Part shown: positions 41,447-50,255 of the stretch, piece by piece | Layout of the letters: the number at the start of each line of letters is the position of its first letter | Numbering within the stretch: the first letter of the stretch is position 1 | Origin: Comamonas odontotermitis | GTDB taxonomy: Bacteria > Pseudomonadota > Gammaproteobacteria > Burkholderiales > Burkholderiaceae_C | Reading direction: 5' to 3' | Length of the DNA stretch: 64,000 bases | Assembly: GCF_020080045.1 (NCBI RefSeq) | Contig: NZ_CP083451.1 | Location: 2,108,001 to 2,172,000 of the forward strand | The notes under the pieces: generated by a model | Seen by the model: only the letters and a program-made list of their open reading frames with translations | What the model was told of the DNA's origin: nothing | Database searches by the model: none | Position numbers and translations under genes: made by a program

Positions 41447-42138
41447 GAGACAATCTCCTTCACCAAGGGAGGATTCGCTCCCTCTGCATCGAGTTGTATA
41501 GGTTGAAGCCCCTCTTCAATTTCATGAATGCGCATGATCAGGTCTGAGGGGCGCAGGGTGAGAGCAGCGTTCATCCGCCGCACGAACTGTCCCAGATGGG
41601 CAGGATCGATATGCTCTGGACAAGCGGCCACGCACAAATTGCACAGCACGCATTGCTCAAACAACGCTCCAGCAGCAGTGGCCTGACCCGCGCAAGCCAA
41701 ATTGACCATGCGCTGCACCTCCACCCCTTTCGGGCACGCGCGGTCACAGCCGCCACAATGCCTGCAATGCTGCGCTTCCGGGAAGGCGGTGTTGATCTGG
41801 CGAATGGCCTGCCAACTGTCCGTCATGGTGTGCAGGTCATATGGGTGCAGGCGACGTGCCGGAAAATGGTCAATGAATGCAACCTGCATTCCATCCTCGG
41901 CAAGCGTTGTGCAGGCAAGTGCTGTAGTGGCCAGCCGCGTGCCGGGCCGGCTGACCAGCACACGGCATGCACCGCACACGCCCTGCCCCAAACAGCCAAC
42001 GTTTTCAGTGAGTGGTAGCCCAGCAGCCATCCAGGCTTCAAGCAGCGAAGCGCCTCTGCTCGCCTGGATGTGATGGCCATCGAAATGCAATCCGATCGGG
42101 TCGGATTGCACAGTTTGGGCACTTTTTTTGGCTTGCAT
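41443..42138 (-). CDS. Iron-sulfur subunit (2Fe-2S plus two 4Fe-4S), SdhB/FrdB-like
   Basis: 231 residues. An N-terminal ferredoxin-like 2Fe-2S domain holds CLGQGVCGAC and a later Cys in LACTT. The C-terminal alpha-helical ferredoxin half holds CRHCGGCDRACPKG and CVLCNLCVAACPEH. SdhB/FrdB carry one 2Fe-2S, one 4Fe-4S and one 3Fe-4S; here both C-terminal motifs look able to hold 4Fe-4S. No SdhC/SdhD-like anchor is encoded, so quinone contact is not expected. It would carry electrons between the NuoF-like and FAD subunits. ATG 42138 is chosen; the longer frame would overlap the transporter gene and adds 26 unlike residues. Confidence 0.83.
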   Translation of the reverse strand: MQAKKSAQTVQSDPIGLHFDGHHIQASRGASLLEAWMAAGLPLTENVGCLGQGVCGACRVLVSRPGTRLATTALACTTLAEDGMQVAFIDHFPARRLHPYDLHTMTDSWQAIRQINTAFPEAQHCRHCGGCDRACPKGVEVQRMVNLACAGQATAAGALFEQCVLCNLCVAACPEHIDPAHLGQFVRRMNAALTLRPSDLIMRIHEIEEGLQPIQLDAEGANPPLVKEIVS

Positions 42139-42151
42139 GTTTGTTACCACC

Positions 42152-43660
42152 TCACCACAGTCCGAGAAGCTTCCACCAGGAATTACCCAGGACTGCATAT
42201 ATTGCCAATTCGCCATTGCACATCAAAAATCCGACGCGCCACCACTGCCCCAGCGGCACATAGCCGCTGCCGAAAATAATGGGTGAAGTACCTGTCGCAT
42301 AGTGCGTCAGTGTCATCATGATGGTGGAGGCTGCCACCATCATCAGCAGGAACGGCACCAGATACGCTGGAGGAACAAGCGCTGCACCGACGGTGAGAAA
42401 GGCCAGCATCATGGCGCTGATATGTGCTGTGGTACTGGCAAAGCAATAGTGAGAAAACACGAAAAGCAGCACCAGAAGCGAGGCTGCTGCCTGCCAGCCC
42501 AACCCCGAGGCCAACAGGCTATCACGCAGCAGATTGGAGAACCATGTGATAACGCCGGTCTTGTTCAATTGCTCAGCCATCATGACCAGAGCGCCAAACC
42601 AGATCAAAGTGTCCCAGGCGCTCTTTTCTGAAAGCACATCATCCCAGTCAATCGTACCGGTGATGATCAAGACAAAAAGACCGACGAAGGCCACGACGGT
42701 TGGCTCCAGCAGAAAGGCCGGGCCAAAGATCATGGCCGGCACATTGGCCCAGAGCAACAGCAGCAAGACAAAGGTGCCGATCATGACCTTTTCACTACCC
42801 GCCAGTTTGCCCATACGTTTGAGTTCAGTCTTCGCATACTCGACTGCATGCGGTGTGACCTTGACTTCGGGCGGTGCTATCACAGCCAGTGCCAATGGCA
42901 TGAGCAAGAGGCATGCGAGGCCTGGAACAAGCATGTACAAAGCCCAGGTAGTCCAGGATAGATGAAAGCTCTGATTCGTTACCTTGGCCAGGTAATCAAC
43001 CACCAGTGGGTTGGGTGCAGTCGCTGTGAGAAACATGCCCGAGGTGATTGTGTTGGCATGCATGTTCACCAGAGACAGATAGGTGCCCATCTTGCGCTCG
43101 GTGCCACTCGCAGGGTCGGAGTTGAATGCGGAGGCGATCGACTTCATGATCGGATGAACGATCCCACCACCACGCGCGGTGTTGCTGGGTGTGAAAGGCG
43201 CCAGAACGAGCTCGCATATCGCGATACCATAACCGATACCAATGGTTCGCCGGCCGAGCAAAGAAATAAAGAGCAAGCCAATACGGTTGCCGAGCCCGGT
43301 CTTTTTCAGACCTCGCGAGATAAGAATCGCGACAACGATCAACCAGATCAGCGGGTTGGAAAGGCTGGCTAGCGCGTCACTGATGGCGCCTTTGGATGAG
43401 GTGGACGTCACCTGTGTCAGCGCAACAATGGTCATGGCCATCATGGCCATTACACCGATTGGCATGACTTTCAGAATGATGGCAACAATAGTGGTCAAAA
43501 AGATTGCCAAGAGTGTCCAAGCTTTGGCAGTAAGGCCATCTGGGGTTGGAATCAGAAGCAGTGTGACGAGAACCGCAGTGGTGACAAGGGCGGGCTTAAT
43601 ACGAAATGGCACAACCTGTTCAAAGTATCGGAACAGTGCGCTTAGTCGGGTCGGCTGCAT
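42152..43660 (-). CDS. DASS-family anion:sodium or dicarboxylate transporter
   Basis: 502 residues, about 12 membrane helices, SLC13/CitT-TtdT type. APFTPSNTARGGGIVHPIMKS (split over the first SNT motif) and ATAPNPLV carry the SNT-like substrate and ion sites. It should import or exchange di- or tricarboxylates. The iron-sulfur gene follows after 13 bp, so the substrate of the reductase complex is probably what this protein moves. ATG 43660 is chosen because AGAAGG precedes it; an in-frame TTG five codons earlier overlaps that site. Confidence 0.85.
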   Translation of the reverse strand: MQPTRLSALFRYFEQVVPFRIKPALVTTAVLVTLLLIPTPDGLTAKAWTLLAIFLTTIVAIILKVMPIGVMAMMAMTIVALTQVTSTSSKGAISDALASLSNPLIWLIVVAILISRGLKKTGLGNRIGLLFISLLGRRTIGIGYGIAICELVLAPFTPSNTARGGGIVHPIMKSIASAFNSDPASGTERKMGTYLSLVNMHANTITSGMFLTATAPNPLVVDYLAKVTNQSFHLSWTTWALYMLVPGLACLLLMPLALAVIAPPEVKVTPHAVEYAKTELKRMGKLAGSEKVMIGTFVLLLLLWANVPAMIFGPAFLLEPTVVAFVGLFVLIITGTIDWDDVLSEKSAWDTLIWFGALVMMAEQLNKTGVITWFSNLLRDSLLASGLGWQAAASLLVLLFVFSHYCFASTTAHISAMMLAFLTVGAALVPPAYLVPFLLMMVAASTIMMTLTHYATGTSPIIFGSGYVPLGQWWRVGFLMCNGELAIYAVLGNSWWKLLGLW

Positions 43661-43771
43661 GATGACCTTCTTCAATTAAGAATTATTCTTAGCCTTACCT
43701 GATACGGCAAGTCTGTATTTGCGGGAGACCGTTGTCGTCCCTTCAATGATTTCTGACCAATACCGAAGCTT

Positions 43772-44227
43772 TCAGTCTTCCAGCGAGCTGCGTATCAGCA
43801 GCACAGGCTTGGTGGTCTTGCTGACTACACCCTCCGACACACTTCCCATGATCATTCGGCTCACACCACGACGGCCATGGGTGCCAAGAACCAGAAGGTC
43901 CGCGCCCCATGCGTCTGCCTCGGCAACAATCACTTCATGGATTTGAGCAGGCGGGATATTGCGCTGCTGACTCAACTGCGTCGCATGGACGATTTCTGCT
44001 CCCTGAAGCAATTTGGTAGCATCTGCGAGCGTGCGTTGACCAATGTCCGATAACTCGGGAATTCCTGTCGACATACCTGCGTGCCCCGTCAAACCACCGG
44101 CCTCGTCGCTTGCGACAAACAGAACCTTGACCTCACTGCCAGTAGCCTTGGCCAGAATGATTGCTTGAGATAAGGCCAATTCAGAGGCGTGGCTGTCATC
44201 CATCGCCAGCAATATCTTTTGGTACAT
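43772..44227 (-). CDS. Universal stress protein, UspA family
   Basis: 151 residues, one Usp domain. KILLAMDDSHASELAL opens the fold; GTHGRRGVSRMIMGSVSEGV is the ATP-binding G-2x-G-9x-G(S/T) loop, so it is of the ATP-binding type. Such proteins are often induced by low oxygen or energy stress. It lies 111 bp upstream of the transporter gene on the same strand and 316 bp after a YdcH-like gene with an FNR-type site, consistent with a low-oxygen gene group. Confidence 0.9.
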   Translation of the reverse strand: MYQKILLAMDDSHASELALSQAIILAKATGSEVKVLFVASDEAGGLTGHAGMSTGIPELSDIGQRTLADATKLLQGAEIVHATQLSQQRNIPPAQIHEVIVAEADAWGADLLVLGTHGRRGVSRMIMGSVSEGVVSKTTKPVLLIRSSLED

Positions 44228-44543
44228 GAGGGTTGCTCCATTGTGGGATATGAAGTCTCGCAGGCACAGAACAGTCCGCGTCGCTTACCGGGCGCTGAAT
44301 CAGAAAACAAAAAGTCCTGTCTCTCGATTTCATAAACGAGAAACATCGTGCCATTTCAAAAAATATGAAAACTGGCCTTATGCTTTGGTTGCTACCGGCA
44401 TTGTTTGAAGAGTCTGTTGCGTCGCCTTCACTGCCCGTACGCTATTTGCAAGGTGATACGGACAAGCTTGGGGTATTGAAGATTTTTCTGAGGTCAAACT
44501 GCTTCGATGCATTCAAAGAGCAAATGATTCCAGCGGCCTAGGC
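44228..44543. other. Gene-free stretch between uspA and the YdcH-like gene
   Basis: 316 bp of mixed composition with no supported gene, RNA or clear promoter. Confidence 0.45.
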
Positions 44544-44762
44544 TCAAATCTCGCGCGTCTTGCGAAGGATCACATACAACTCATCTTTGAGATGAAGCTT
44601 CTCTTTCTTCAAGTTTTCGATAACGCCATGGGCCACAGGCAGAAGACCTGCTTCGATATTTTTTATCTCCTGATCCAAGGTGTTGTGGCGATGAAAGATG
44701 CGGGCGAAATGGGCATCATCGGTCTTGAGGCGAGAGATTTCGTCACGAAATTCTGGAAACAT
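44544..44762 (-). CDS. YdcH-like protein (DUF465)
   Basis: 72 residues, the family size. It starts MFPEFRDEISRLKTDDAHFA and continues FHRHNTLDQEI, then an amphipathic helix and the typical KKEKLHLKDELYVIL end. DUF465 proteins are short helical hairpins of unknown role. ATG 44762 is chosen since AAAGGA lies 7 nt upstream and the family begins MFPEY/F. A perfect FNR-type site lies 81 bp upstream of the start, at a distance usual for activation. Confidence 0.85.
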   Translation of the reverse strand: MFPEFRDEISRLKTDDAHFARIFHRHNTLDQEIKNIEAGLLPVAHGVIENLKKEKLHLKDELYVILRKTREI

Positions 44763-44842
44763 ATCAGAGTCCTTTTGGATGTTTTTCAATTGGAAGTACC
44801 GCTGTGCCTTACCAATTCTGAGTGCCACAAGCTTCCTCCAAT

Positions 44843-44856
44843 TTGATATGAATCAA
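44843..44856 (-). promoter_or_regulatory. FNR/ANR-type site, perfect consensus match
   Basis: TTGAT-ATGA-ATCAA matches all ten specified bases of the consensus. It is centred about 88 bp upstream of the YdcH-like start codon, leaving room for a class II promoter with a short leader. Confidence 0.65.
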
Positions 44857-44976
44857 GCGTCACATCTGAATAGCGATTTCAAAATATCAATAGCATATAA
44901 CTATTAATTGGGTTATGAATTTGTGTATTAACCCGGTGAAAACCTACTCAGGTTTTATTGTTGAAAGGAAGACACC

Positions 44977-45799
44977 ATGAGTACGTTGATGGAAGAAAAA
45001 ATCAAGCGTTGGACCGCGAAGCGCAAGACGGCATTGGTACTGGAAATCATTCAGGGCAAGACCAGCTTGGCCGAGGCCAGTCAGCTCCATGACCTAGCGC
45101 CCTCGGAGATCGAGAGCAGAGTGGAGTACGGCCGCAAAGAGATGGAGAGCGCCCGGGAGGCTAACCCACAGGAGGTACGCGAGCAGTACGAGCGCCAGCT
45201 GAGGGAACTCCAGGGGGCCTACGGCGAAACGATGCTGCAGCTGCGCGCCAGGAAAAATTGCAGTCCCTGCTGGGCGAGGACGAGAAGTAATCGAGAGGAG
45301 CCGCCAGGGACTGCAGACCGGCGACATCACCGTCTCGATCAGCAAATTGTGTCGGTGGTTCGAGGCAACATGGCGCACTGTGTACTACCGCCTGGTGGGC
45401 TTCAGGCTAACGGATCCAATCGCTGTCTTCAGTGGCCAAGGCTCCTAACGAACGCTGGGCCACCGACATGTTTCGAGTCTGGGCCGACGGTCGTGATGGC
45501 CGGACCACGATGGCCTCAGTGATCGACTGCCACAGCCGGGAACTACTGAGCTAGCACCTGTCGCGCAGCGGGAGATCGAAGACAGTTGAATCAGCACTGG
45601 AGTATGCCCTGAGCAGAACGGTCTGGTCGAACGGGTGATTCGTACGCTCAAGGAGCAATGCGTGCATCGGCATCGGTTCGAATCACTGCAGCATGCCAGC
45701 CGCTTGATCGGAGACTGGATCCATTTCTACAACCACCGGCGCCCGCACTAGGCGCTAAACATGAGAACTCCCGCTGAGGCATTCGCATTAGCGGCCTGA
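44977..45799 (+). mobile_element. Decayed IS3-family insertion sequence (orfA and orfB remnants)
   Basis: The first ~95 codons (44977-45260) read as an IS3-group orfA: IKRWTAKRKTALVLEIIQGK, SEIESRVEYGRKEME, REQYERQLRELQGAYGETML. The frame then breaks. OrfB pieces occur in shifting frames: KLCRWFEATWRTVYYRL near 45345, APNERWATDMFRVWADGRDG with VIDCHSREL near 45435-45545, then a jump to NGLVERVIRTLKEQCVHRH and NHRRPH near 45620-45750. The end ALNMRTPAEAFALAA with stop at 45799 is the orfB C-terminus. Internal deletions, frameshifts and stops (one in place of the Gln after RRPH) leave no functional transposase. Terminal inverted repeats were not resolved. Confidence 0.8.
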
Positions 45800-45847
45800 C
45801 CTATGCAGGTTCTGCTGGGTCAAACAATCTTGCGTAAACTGAAAAAA

Positions 45848-45871
45848 CCCGCTGCAATTGCTTGCAGCGGG
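45848..45871 (-). terminator. Intrinsic terminator of tRNA-Pro copy 2
   Basis: Same CCCGCTGCAA / TTGCAGCGGG hairpin as at copy 1, followed on the minus strand by TTTTTTC. It abuts the decayed IS. Confidence 0.85.
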
Positions 45872-45881
45872 CATTCAATGG

Positions 45882-45958
45882 TGGTCGGAGCGGCGGGATT
45901 CGAACTCGCGACCCTCTGCTCCCAAAGCAGATGCGCTACCAGACTGCGCTACGCTCCG
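45882..45958 (-). tRNA. tRNA-Pro (anticodon UGG), copy 2
   Basis: 77 nt with encoded CCA, identical to copies 1 and 3. A -10-like TAGAAT lies upstream on the minus strand, so it has its own promoter. Confidence 0.97.
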
Positions 45959-46040
45959 ACAAGCCGATATTCTAATCGCTGCAAGGCAGCCTCAAGACAA
46001 AATCAAGGCCCTTCTTCAAAATATTTTGGCAAAGAAAAAA

Positions 46041-46064
46041 CCCGCTGCAACTGCTTGCAGCGGG
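46041..46064 (-). terminator. Intrinsic terminator of tRNA-Pro copy 3
   Basis: CCCGCTGCAA pairs with TTGCAGCGGG, loop CTGC, followed on the minus strand by TTTTTTC. It separates copy 3 from copy 2. Confidence 0.85.
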
Positions 46065-46074
46065 TGTTCAATGG

Positions 46075-46151
46075 TGGTCGGAGCGGCGGGATTCGAACTC
46101 GCGACCCTCTGCTCCCAAAGCAGATGCGCTACCAGACTGCGCTACGCTCCG
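46075..46151 (-). tRNA. tRNA-Pro (anticodon UGG), copy 3
   Basis: 77 nt with encoded CCA, identical to the other two. On the minus strand TACAAT lies 13 nt before the gene. Copies 3 and 2 form a 193-bp tandem. Confidence 0.97.
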
Positions 46152-46284
46152 ACATGTGATGATTGTAACCAGCTTCCGGGCTGCTTTTGGGAAAACTTGC
46201 CACAATTTTTGCAGCATGCTTTGCAGCACTGGTTTGCACTACAGACCCAAAAGACCTCAGTCCTTCCGGCGCTGCAGCTCTCCA

Positions 46285-46536
46285 TTAACGGCTGGAGGTA
46301 GGCGCCGGGCCACGGCCTGGCAGATGGCGGAACGTGATACGACCCTTGGTCAGGTCGTAGGGCGACATTTCCAGCGACACCTTGTCACCGGCCAGAATGC
46401 GGATGTGGTGTTTGCGCATCTTGCCACCGGTGTATGCAATCAGCTCGTGGCCATTGTCCAGAGTCACGCGAAAGCGTGAATCGGGCAACACTTCGGTCAC
46501 AGAGCCTTGCATCTCGATCAGTTCTTCTTTAGCCAT
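46285..46536 (-). CDS. infA: Translation initiation factor IF-1
   Basis: 83 residues, S1-like OB fold. [20 protein letters not shown], then [20 protein letters not shown] and [20 protein letters not shown] are the conserved strands of IF-1. The longer tail GPAPTSSR is seen in betaproteobacterial extra copies, which often lie outside the ribosomal protein operon as here. It binds the ribosomal A site during initiation. A second infA in the spc operon is likely elsewhere, so this may be a paralogue with conditional use. Confidence 0.93.
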   Translation of the reverse strand: MAKEELIEMQGSVTEVLPDSRFRVTLDNGHELIAYTGGKMRKHHIRILAGDKVSLEMSPYDLTKGRITFRHLPGRGPAPTSSR

Positions 46537-46920
46537 AAAAGTCGATGAATCCTTGTCCTAGTTGTGCAGTACAGCGCCTGCTCCGTTGCATGCCTACCGG
46601 CTGACGCTCCATGGGCCAGCCCATCTGACACAGCGATGGGAGGTTGGCGGGGCGCGGTAGGCAACGGACGCGGCATGTTCTAAAGCATTCATGGCCGCAG
46701 GCGAATCAGGAGCAGTACACCCCCTAAAATTCGTCTGCAGGCACTGGAACTACGCCGTAAGCTGCCGCACTCCTAAATGCATTAGTTTGCAAAGCCCGAT
46801 ATTGTACTATGCATGCAGTTTTTATGCATGCGCGCCATGCGGCATTTCCGTATGGGTCTTTGATTTTTCAGCCCTTTGCCGCTGTGCTGTGTTGCAATGC
46901 GGCAATACCGGTTCAATCCC
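46537..46920. other. Gene-free stretch upstream of infA
   Basis: About 380 bp between the divergent infA and the membrane protein gene. It must hold both promoters; none can be placed with confidence. Confidence 0.45.
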
Positions 46921-47715
46921 ATGCGCAACTCTCTTGATTTCAGTTCCTGGCAATCGCTGCTGTCGACCGTGCTCGGGCTTTTGTTTGCGACATTGCTGAT
47001 GCTGGGCATTCGCCTCGTATTCATGCAGACCATGCAGCGCAAGCGAGAGCGGGAAAACCGCCAGATCAACGAGAGGCTTAAAACGCTGATTGCGGCGTAC
47101 AAAACCCTGGGCAGCTCGTTCACCGGCGAATTGTCGGTGGACCCGAGCCACCTGAAGGAGCTGCGCTCCTCCGGCGAGACGGGCGAAGCCCCCATTCAGG
47201 ACTGGGAAGCGTTCAAGGCCCAGACGGAGCGCCGCAGGCGCATGCGTGATGCAGTAGAGGCAGCGTTGTCCGACATCATCTTGCTGGGCACGGAGGAACA
47301 GGTGGCACTCGCAGCCCGAGCTGCGCAAGACATGGTGGCAGGCCGCACCGTGCGCACGAGCGAGTTGGTGGTGTCGCTGCGCAACTTCATCCGGCAGGCA
47401 CTCGATCTGGAAGCAATCGCAGAGTCCACCCACATTCCCGAGCAGGGCCCGCAGCGCATTGCAGCAGGTAGTGGATCGGGTCGACGCAACGGTGGAAACG
47501 GAGGCAGCACCGCCAGCGGCGGTGCCGGGGGCGGCCGTGGTAGTGGTGGTGGAAGTAGCGGTAGTGGGGCCGGAATGGGCGCCGGAGGCCTCGCCGTGGG
47601 CGCAGGTGCGGGCGTACATGCAGCCAGCACATCCTCGCCAGACGCTGCTCAAGCCCCCGCAACCCCTTTGGCGGTTGAGGCCGATCCATTGGCCTGGGTA
47701 GATAATCCGCGCTAG
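46921..47715 (+). CDS. Membrane-anchored protein with Gly-rich tail, unknown function
   Basis: 264 residues. One N-terminal membrane helix (LLSTVLGLLFATLLMLGIRLVF split at ~residues 10-31), then a basic, coiled-coil-like region (RKRERENRQINERLKTLI) and a helical domain to ~residue 155. Residues ~180-240 are a low-complexity Gly/Ser/Ala stretch (SGGGSSGSGAGMGAGG). It looks like a single-pass inner membrane protein with the rest in the cytosol. I do not recognise the family. The ATG at 46921 starts right before the helix; upstream in-frame ATGs add unlike sequence. Confidence 0.6.
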   Translation: MRNSLDFSSWQSLLSTVLGLLFATLLMLGIRLVFMQTMQRKRERENRQINERLKTLIAAYKTLGSSFTGELSVDPSHLKELRSSGETGEAPIQDWEAFKAQTERRRRMRDAVEAALSDIILLGTEEQVALAARAAQDMVAGRTVRTSELVVSLRNFIRQALDLEAIAESTHIPEQGPQRIAAGSGSGRRNGGNGGSTASGGAGGGRGSGGGSSGSGAGMGAGGLAVGAGAGVHAASTSSPDAAQAPATPLAVEADPLAWVDNPR

Positions 47716-47828
47716 GGAGGCTCTGCCGTACCCTATCCAGCAAGAGGGATGTGGATCGCCCGATGCCGCGCTCCGATTCACTGCCAGCAGTTTTGCAAAG
47801 AATCCCCTGGCCCCGCAACCAGCGCTCA

Positions 47829-48317
<489 letters not shown>

Positions 48318-48521
48318 GTCTTGTTGCCTCCAGGCATGGAAGCGCATTGTCGTCAGACTGGAGCACATCGCCGCCTTCCACGCCCGCCAGCCAAAGACCT
48401 CCCTATCCAGCCCGGGCATGGGAATGCACCACGCATGGGGCACAAAACGCGAGGCAACTTCCACCGTGCAACACGGCTCCGTTCATGGCAGCAGCACATT
48501 CAGCAGCTATGCTTGCAGGCC

Positions 48522-49775
48522 ATGACTGCCACCCCCGCCTCGCCCCAACCTTCTGATACCAGGCCACCACGCCATAGCGCCTGGCAGGTGTTCTGGGTGT
48601 TTCTGCAGTTGGGGCTGACTTCGTTTGGCGGGCCAGTGGCGCATCTGGGTTACTTTCGCCAGGCTCTGGTCGAGCGGCGCCAGTGGCTTTCGGATGCGCA
48701 GTATGCCGATCTGGTCGCGCTGTGCCAGTTTCTGCCTGGGCCTGCCAGCAGCCAGGTCGGCATGGCCCTGGGTCTGATGCGCGCGGGGTGGCTTGGCTGC
48801 CTTGCCGCTTGGCTGGGCTTTACCATGCCCAGCGCCATCGCCTTGGTGGGCTTGGCTGCTGGTCTGAACCATTGGCCACATCTCGCAGACAGCGCCATCG
48901 TGCACGGCCTCAAGCTGGTCGCCGTTGCGGTGGTAGCGCATGCGGTATGGGGCATGTGGCGCAATCTGTGCAAAGGCTGGCTGCGCAAATGCCTCGCAGT
49001 GGGTGGCGCAATCGTGCTGCTCGCATGGCCTGGGGCTGCCCCCCAGTTGCTGGTGCTTGCCGTTGGTGCCTTGGTGGGGTGGCGCTTTGTGCCCCTGACG
49101 CCCGTCAATGCACAGCAAGCAGGCCCCGCCTTGGCGCTTGCGCTGAGCCGCAAGGCAGGGCTGTGCCTCTTGCTCGCGTGCGGCCTGCTGCTGTTATGTT
49201 TGCCTGTGGCCGCACAGTTGTGGCCCGGCGTCGCCATGCGAGCGTTTGCGGCTTTCTACCAGGCAGGGGCGCTGGTGTTTGGCGGTGGCCACGTGGTATT
49301 GCCACTGTTGCAGGCCAGCGTTGTTCCCCCAGGCTGGGTGAGCGATGCGCAGTTTTTGACCGGCTATGCCGCCGCGCAGGCCGTACCGGGCCCCCTGTTC
49401 ACGCTCGCGGCATACCTGGGTGCATTGCTTCCTTTGCCTGCGCCGTGGGCTGGCTGGGCCGGCGGCGTTTTGATGCTGGCTGCCATATTCCTGCCCGCCT
49501 TCTTGCTGGTGGCCGGTGCCCTGCCCTGGTGGCAACAGTTGCGCCAGAACCTCGCGACCCAGCGCGCGCTGGCGGGCATCAATGCGGCGGTAGTGGGCGT
49601 GCTGCTTGCTGCCTTTGTCCACCCGGTATGGTCCAGCGCGATTCGCCAGCCCAGCGATGTATGCATTGCAGCCATTGGCTTTGCCCTGCTGCAGTGGTTG
49701 CGGGTACCGCCCGTTGTGGTGGTGCTGCTGACGACCATGGCAGCCTGGAGCATGCAGCTACTGCATAATGCCTGA
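48522..49775 (+). CDS. chrA: Chromate transporter, long-chain ChrA family
   Basis: 417 residues with about 12 membrane helices, two homologous CHR domains. The first has FLQLGLTSFGGPVAHLGYFR and LCQFLPGPASSQVGMALG; the second has FYQAGALVFGGGHVVLPLL and AAAQAVPGPLFTLAAYLGA. The FGGP...FLPGP and FGGG...VPGP pairs are diagnostic. It expels chromate using the proton gradient, or transports sulfate-like anions. No chrB regulator is adjacent. ATG 48522 is chosen because the in-frame upstream extension is not conserved in character. Confidence 0.92.
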   Translation: MTATPASPQPSDTRPPRHSAWQVFWVFLQLGLTSFGGPVAHLGYFRQALVERRQWLSDAQYADLVALCQFLPGPASSQVGMALGLMRAGWLGCLAAWLGFTMPSAIALVGLAAGLNHWPHLADSAIVHGLKLVAVAVVAHAVWGMWRNLCKGWLRKCLAVGGAIVLLAWPGAAPQLLVLAVGALVGWRFVPLTPVNAQQAGPALALALSRKAGLCLLLACGLLLLCLPVAAQLWPGVAMRAFAAFYQAGALVFGGGHVVLPLLQASVVPPGWVSDAQFLTGYAAAQAVPGPLFTLAAYLGALLPLPAPWAGWAGGVLMLAAIFLPAFLLVAGALPWWQQLRQNLATQRALAGINAAVVGVLLAAFVHPVWSSAIRQPSDVCIAAIGFALLQWLRVPPVVVVLLTTMAAWSMQLLHNA

Positions 49776-49784
49776 AGTGACCGC

Positions 49785-49824
49785 GGCGCCCATCCAACAA
49801 GCGCCTACAGCTATTGATTTGATA
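49785..49824. repeat. Dispersed intergenic repeat, copy C
   Basis: GCGCCCATCCAACAAGCGC then TACAGCTATTGATTTGATA. Close match to copy B; it fills the gap between chrA and the DUF2322 gene. Confidence 0.65.
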
Positions 49825-49851
49825 CCAACCTGCTCTTCAAGGACGACCACC

Positions 49852-50166
49852 ATGGCTTTTGCCGACAACCTCAAGACCCTGCCTTCCATCGCCCATGTTG
49901 CCGAGATTCAATTGATCGATGTAGACGGCAACTTGGTCGCCAGCATTCCCAACGCTCCCGGCAAGGCAGGTTCGGTCACCGTCTACAACGCATTGGCGGC
50001 CAGGCACGGCAGTATCAACGTGGCGGCGGCCCAGGAGGGCCTGCAGCTGTTTGCCGAGCACACCGAAGACGCCAAGGCCCGCCCGGGCGCCCACCCCAAT
50101 ATCGACCGCCTGCTGGAGGTGATCACCACCGGCAAGGGCTATGCGGTAAAAGTGATTGCAGCCTGA
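49852..50166 (+). CDS. DUF2322 family protein
   Basis: 104 residues, the whole length is the DUF2322 domain: MAFADNLKTLPSIAHVAEIQ, LIDVDGNLVASIPNAPGKAG, SVTVYNALAARHGSI and HPNIDRLLEVI. Soluble, no signal peptide. These proteins are small conserved hypotheticals of betaproteobacteria and relatives with no known role. Confidence 0.85.
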   Translation: MAFADNLKTLPSIAHVAEIQLIDVDGNLVASIPNAPGKAGSVTVYNALAARHGSINVAAAQEGLQLFAEHTEDAKARPGAHPNIDRLLEVITTGKGYAVKVIAA

Positions 50167-50255
50167 AAAGGATTGGTGGCCGCACCCGTCGGTCGTCAGG
50201 CGCCCAAAGCTCCTGCCTCCTGAAAAGCGCAACTGCGACCTGACCCGGCCCCGCC

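Noticed and set aside
48321..48521. 67-codon N-terminal extension of the chromate transporter
   Set aside because: It is basic and unstructured, unlike the family, and ATG 48522 lies right before the conserved region.
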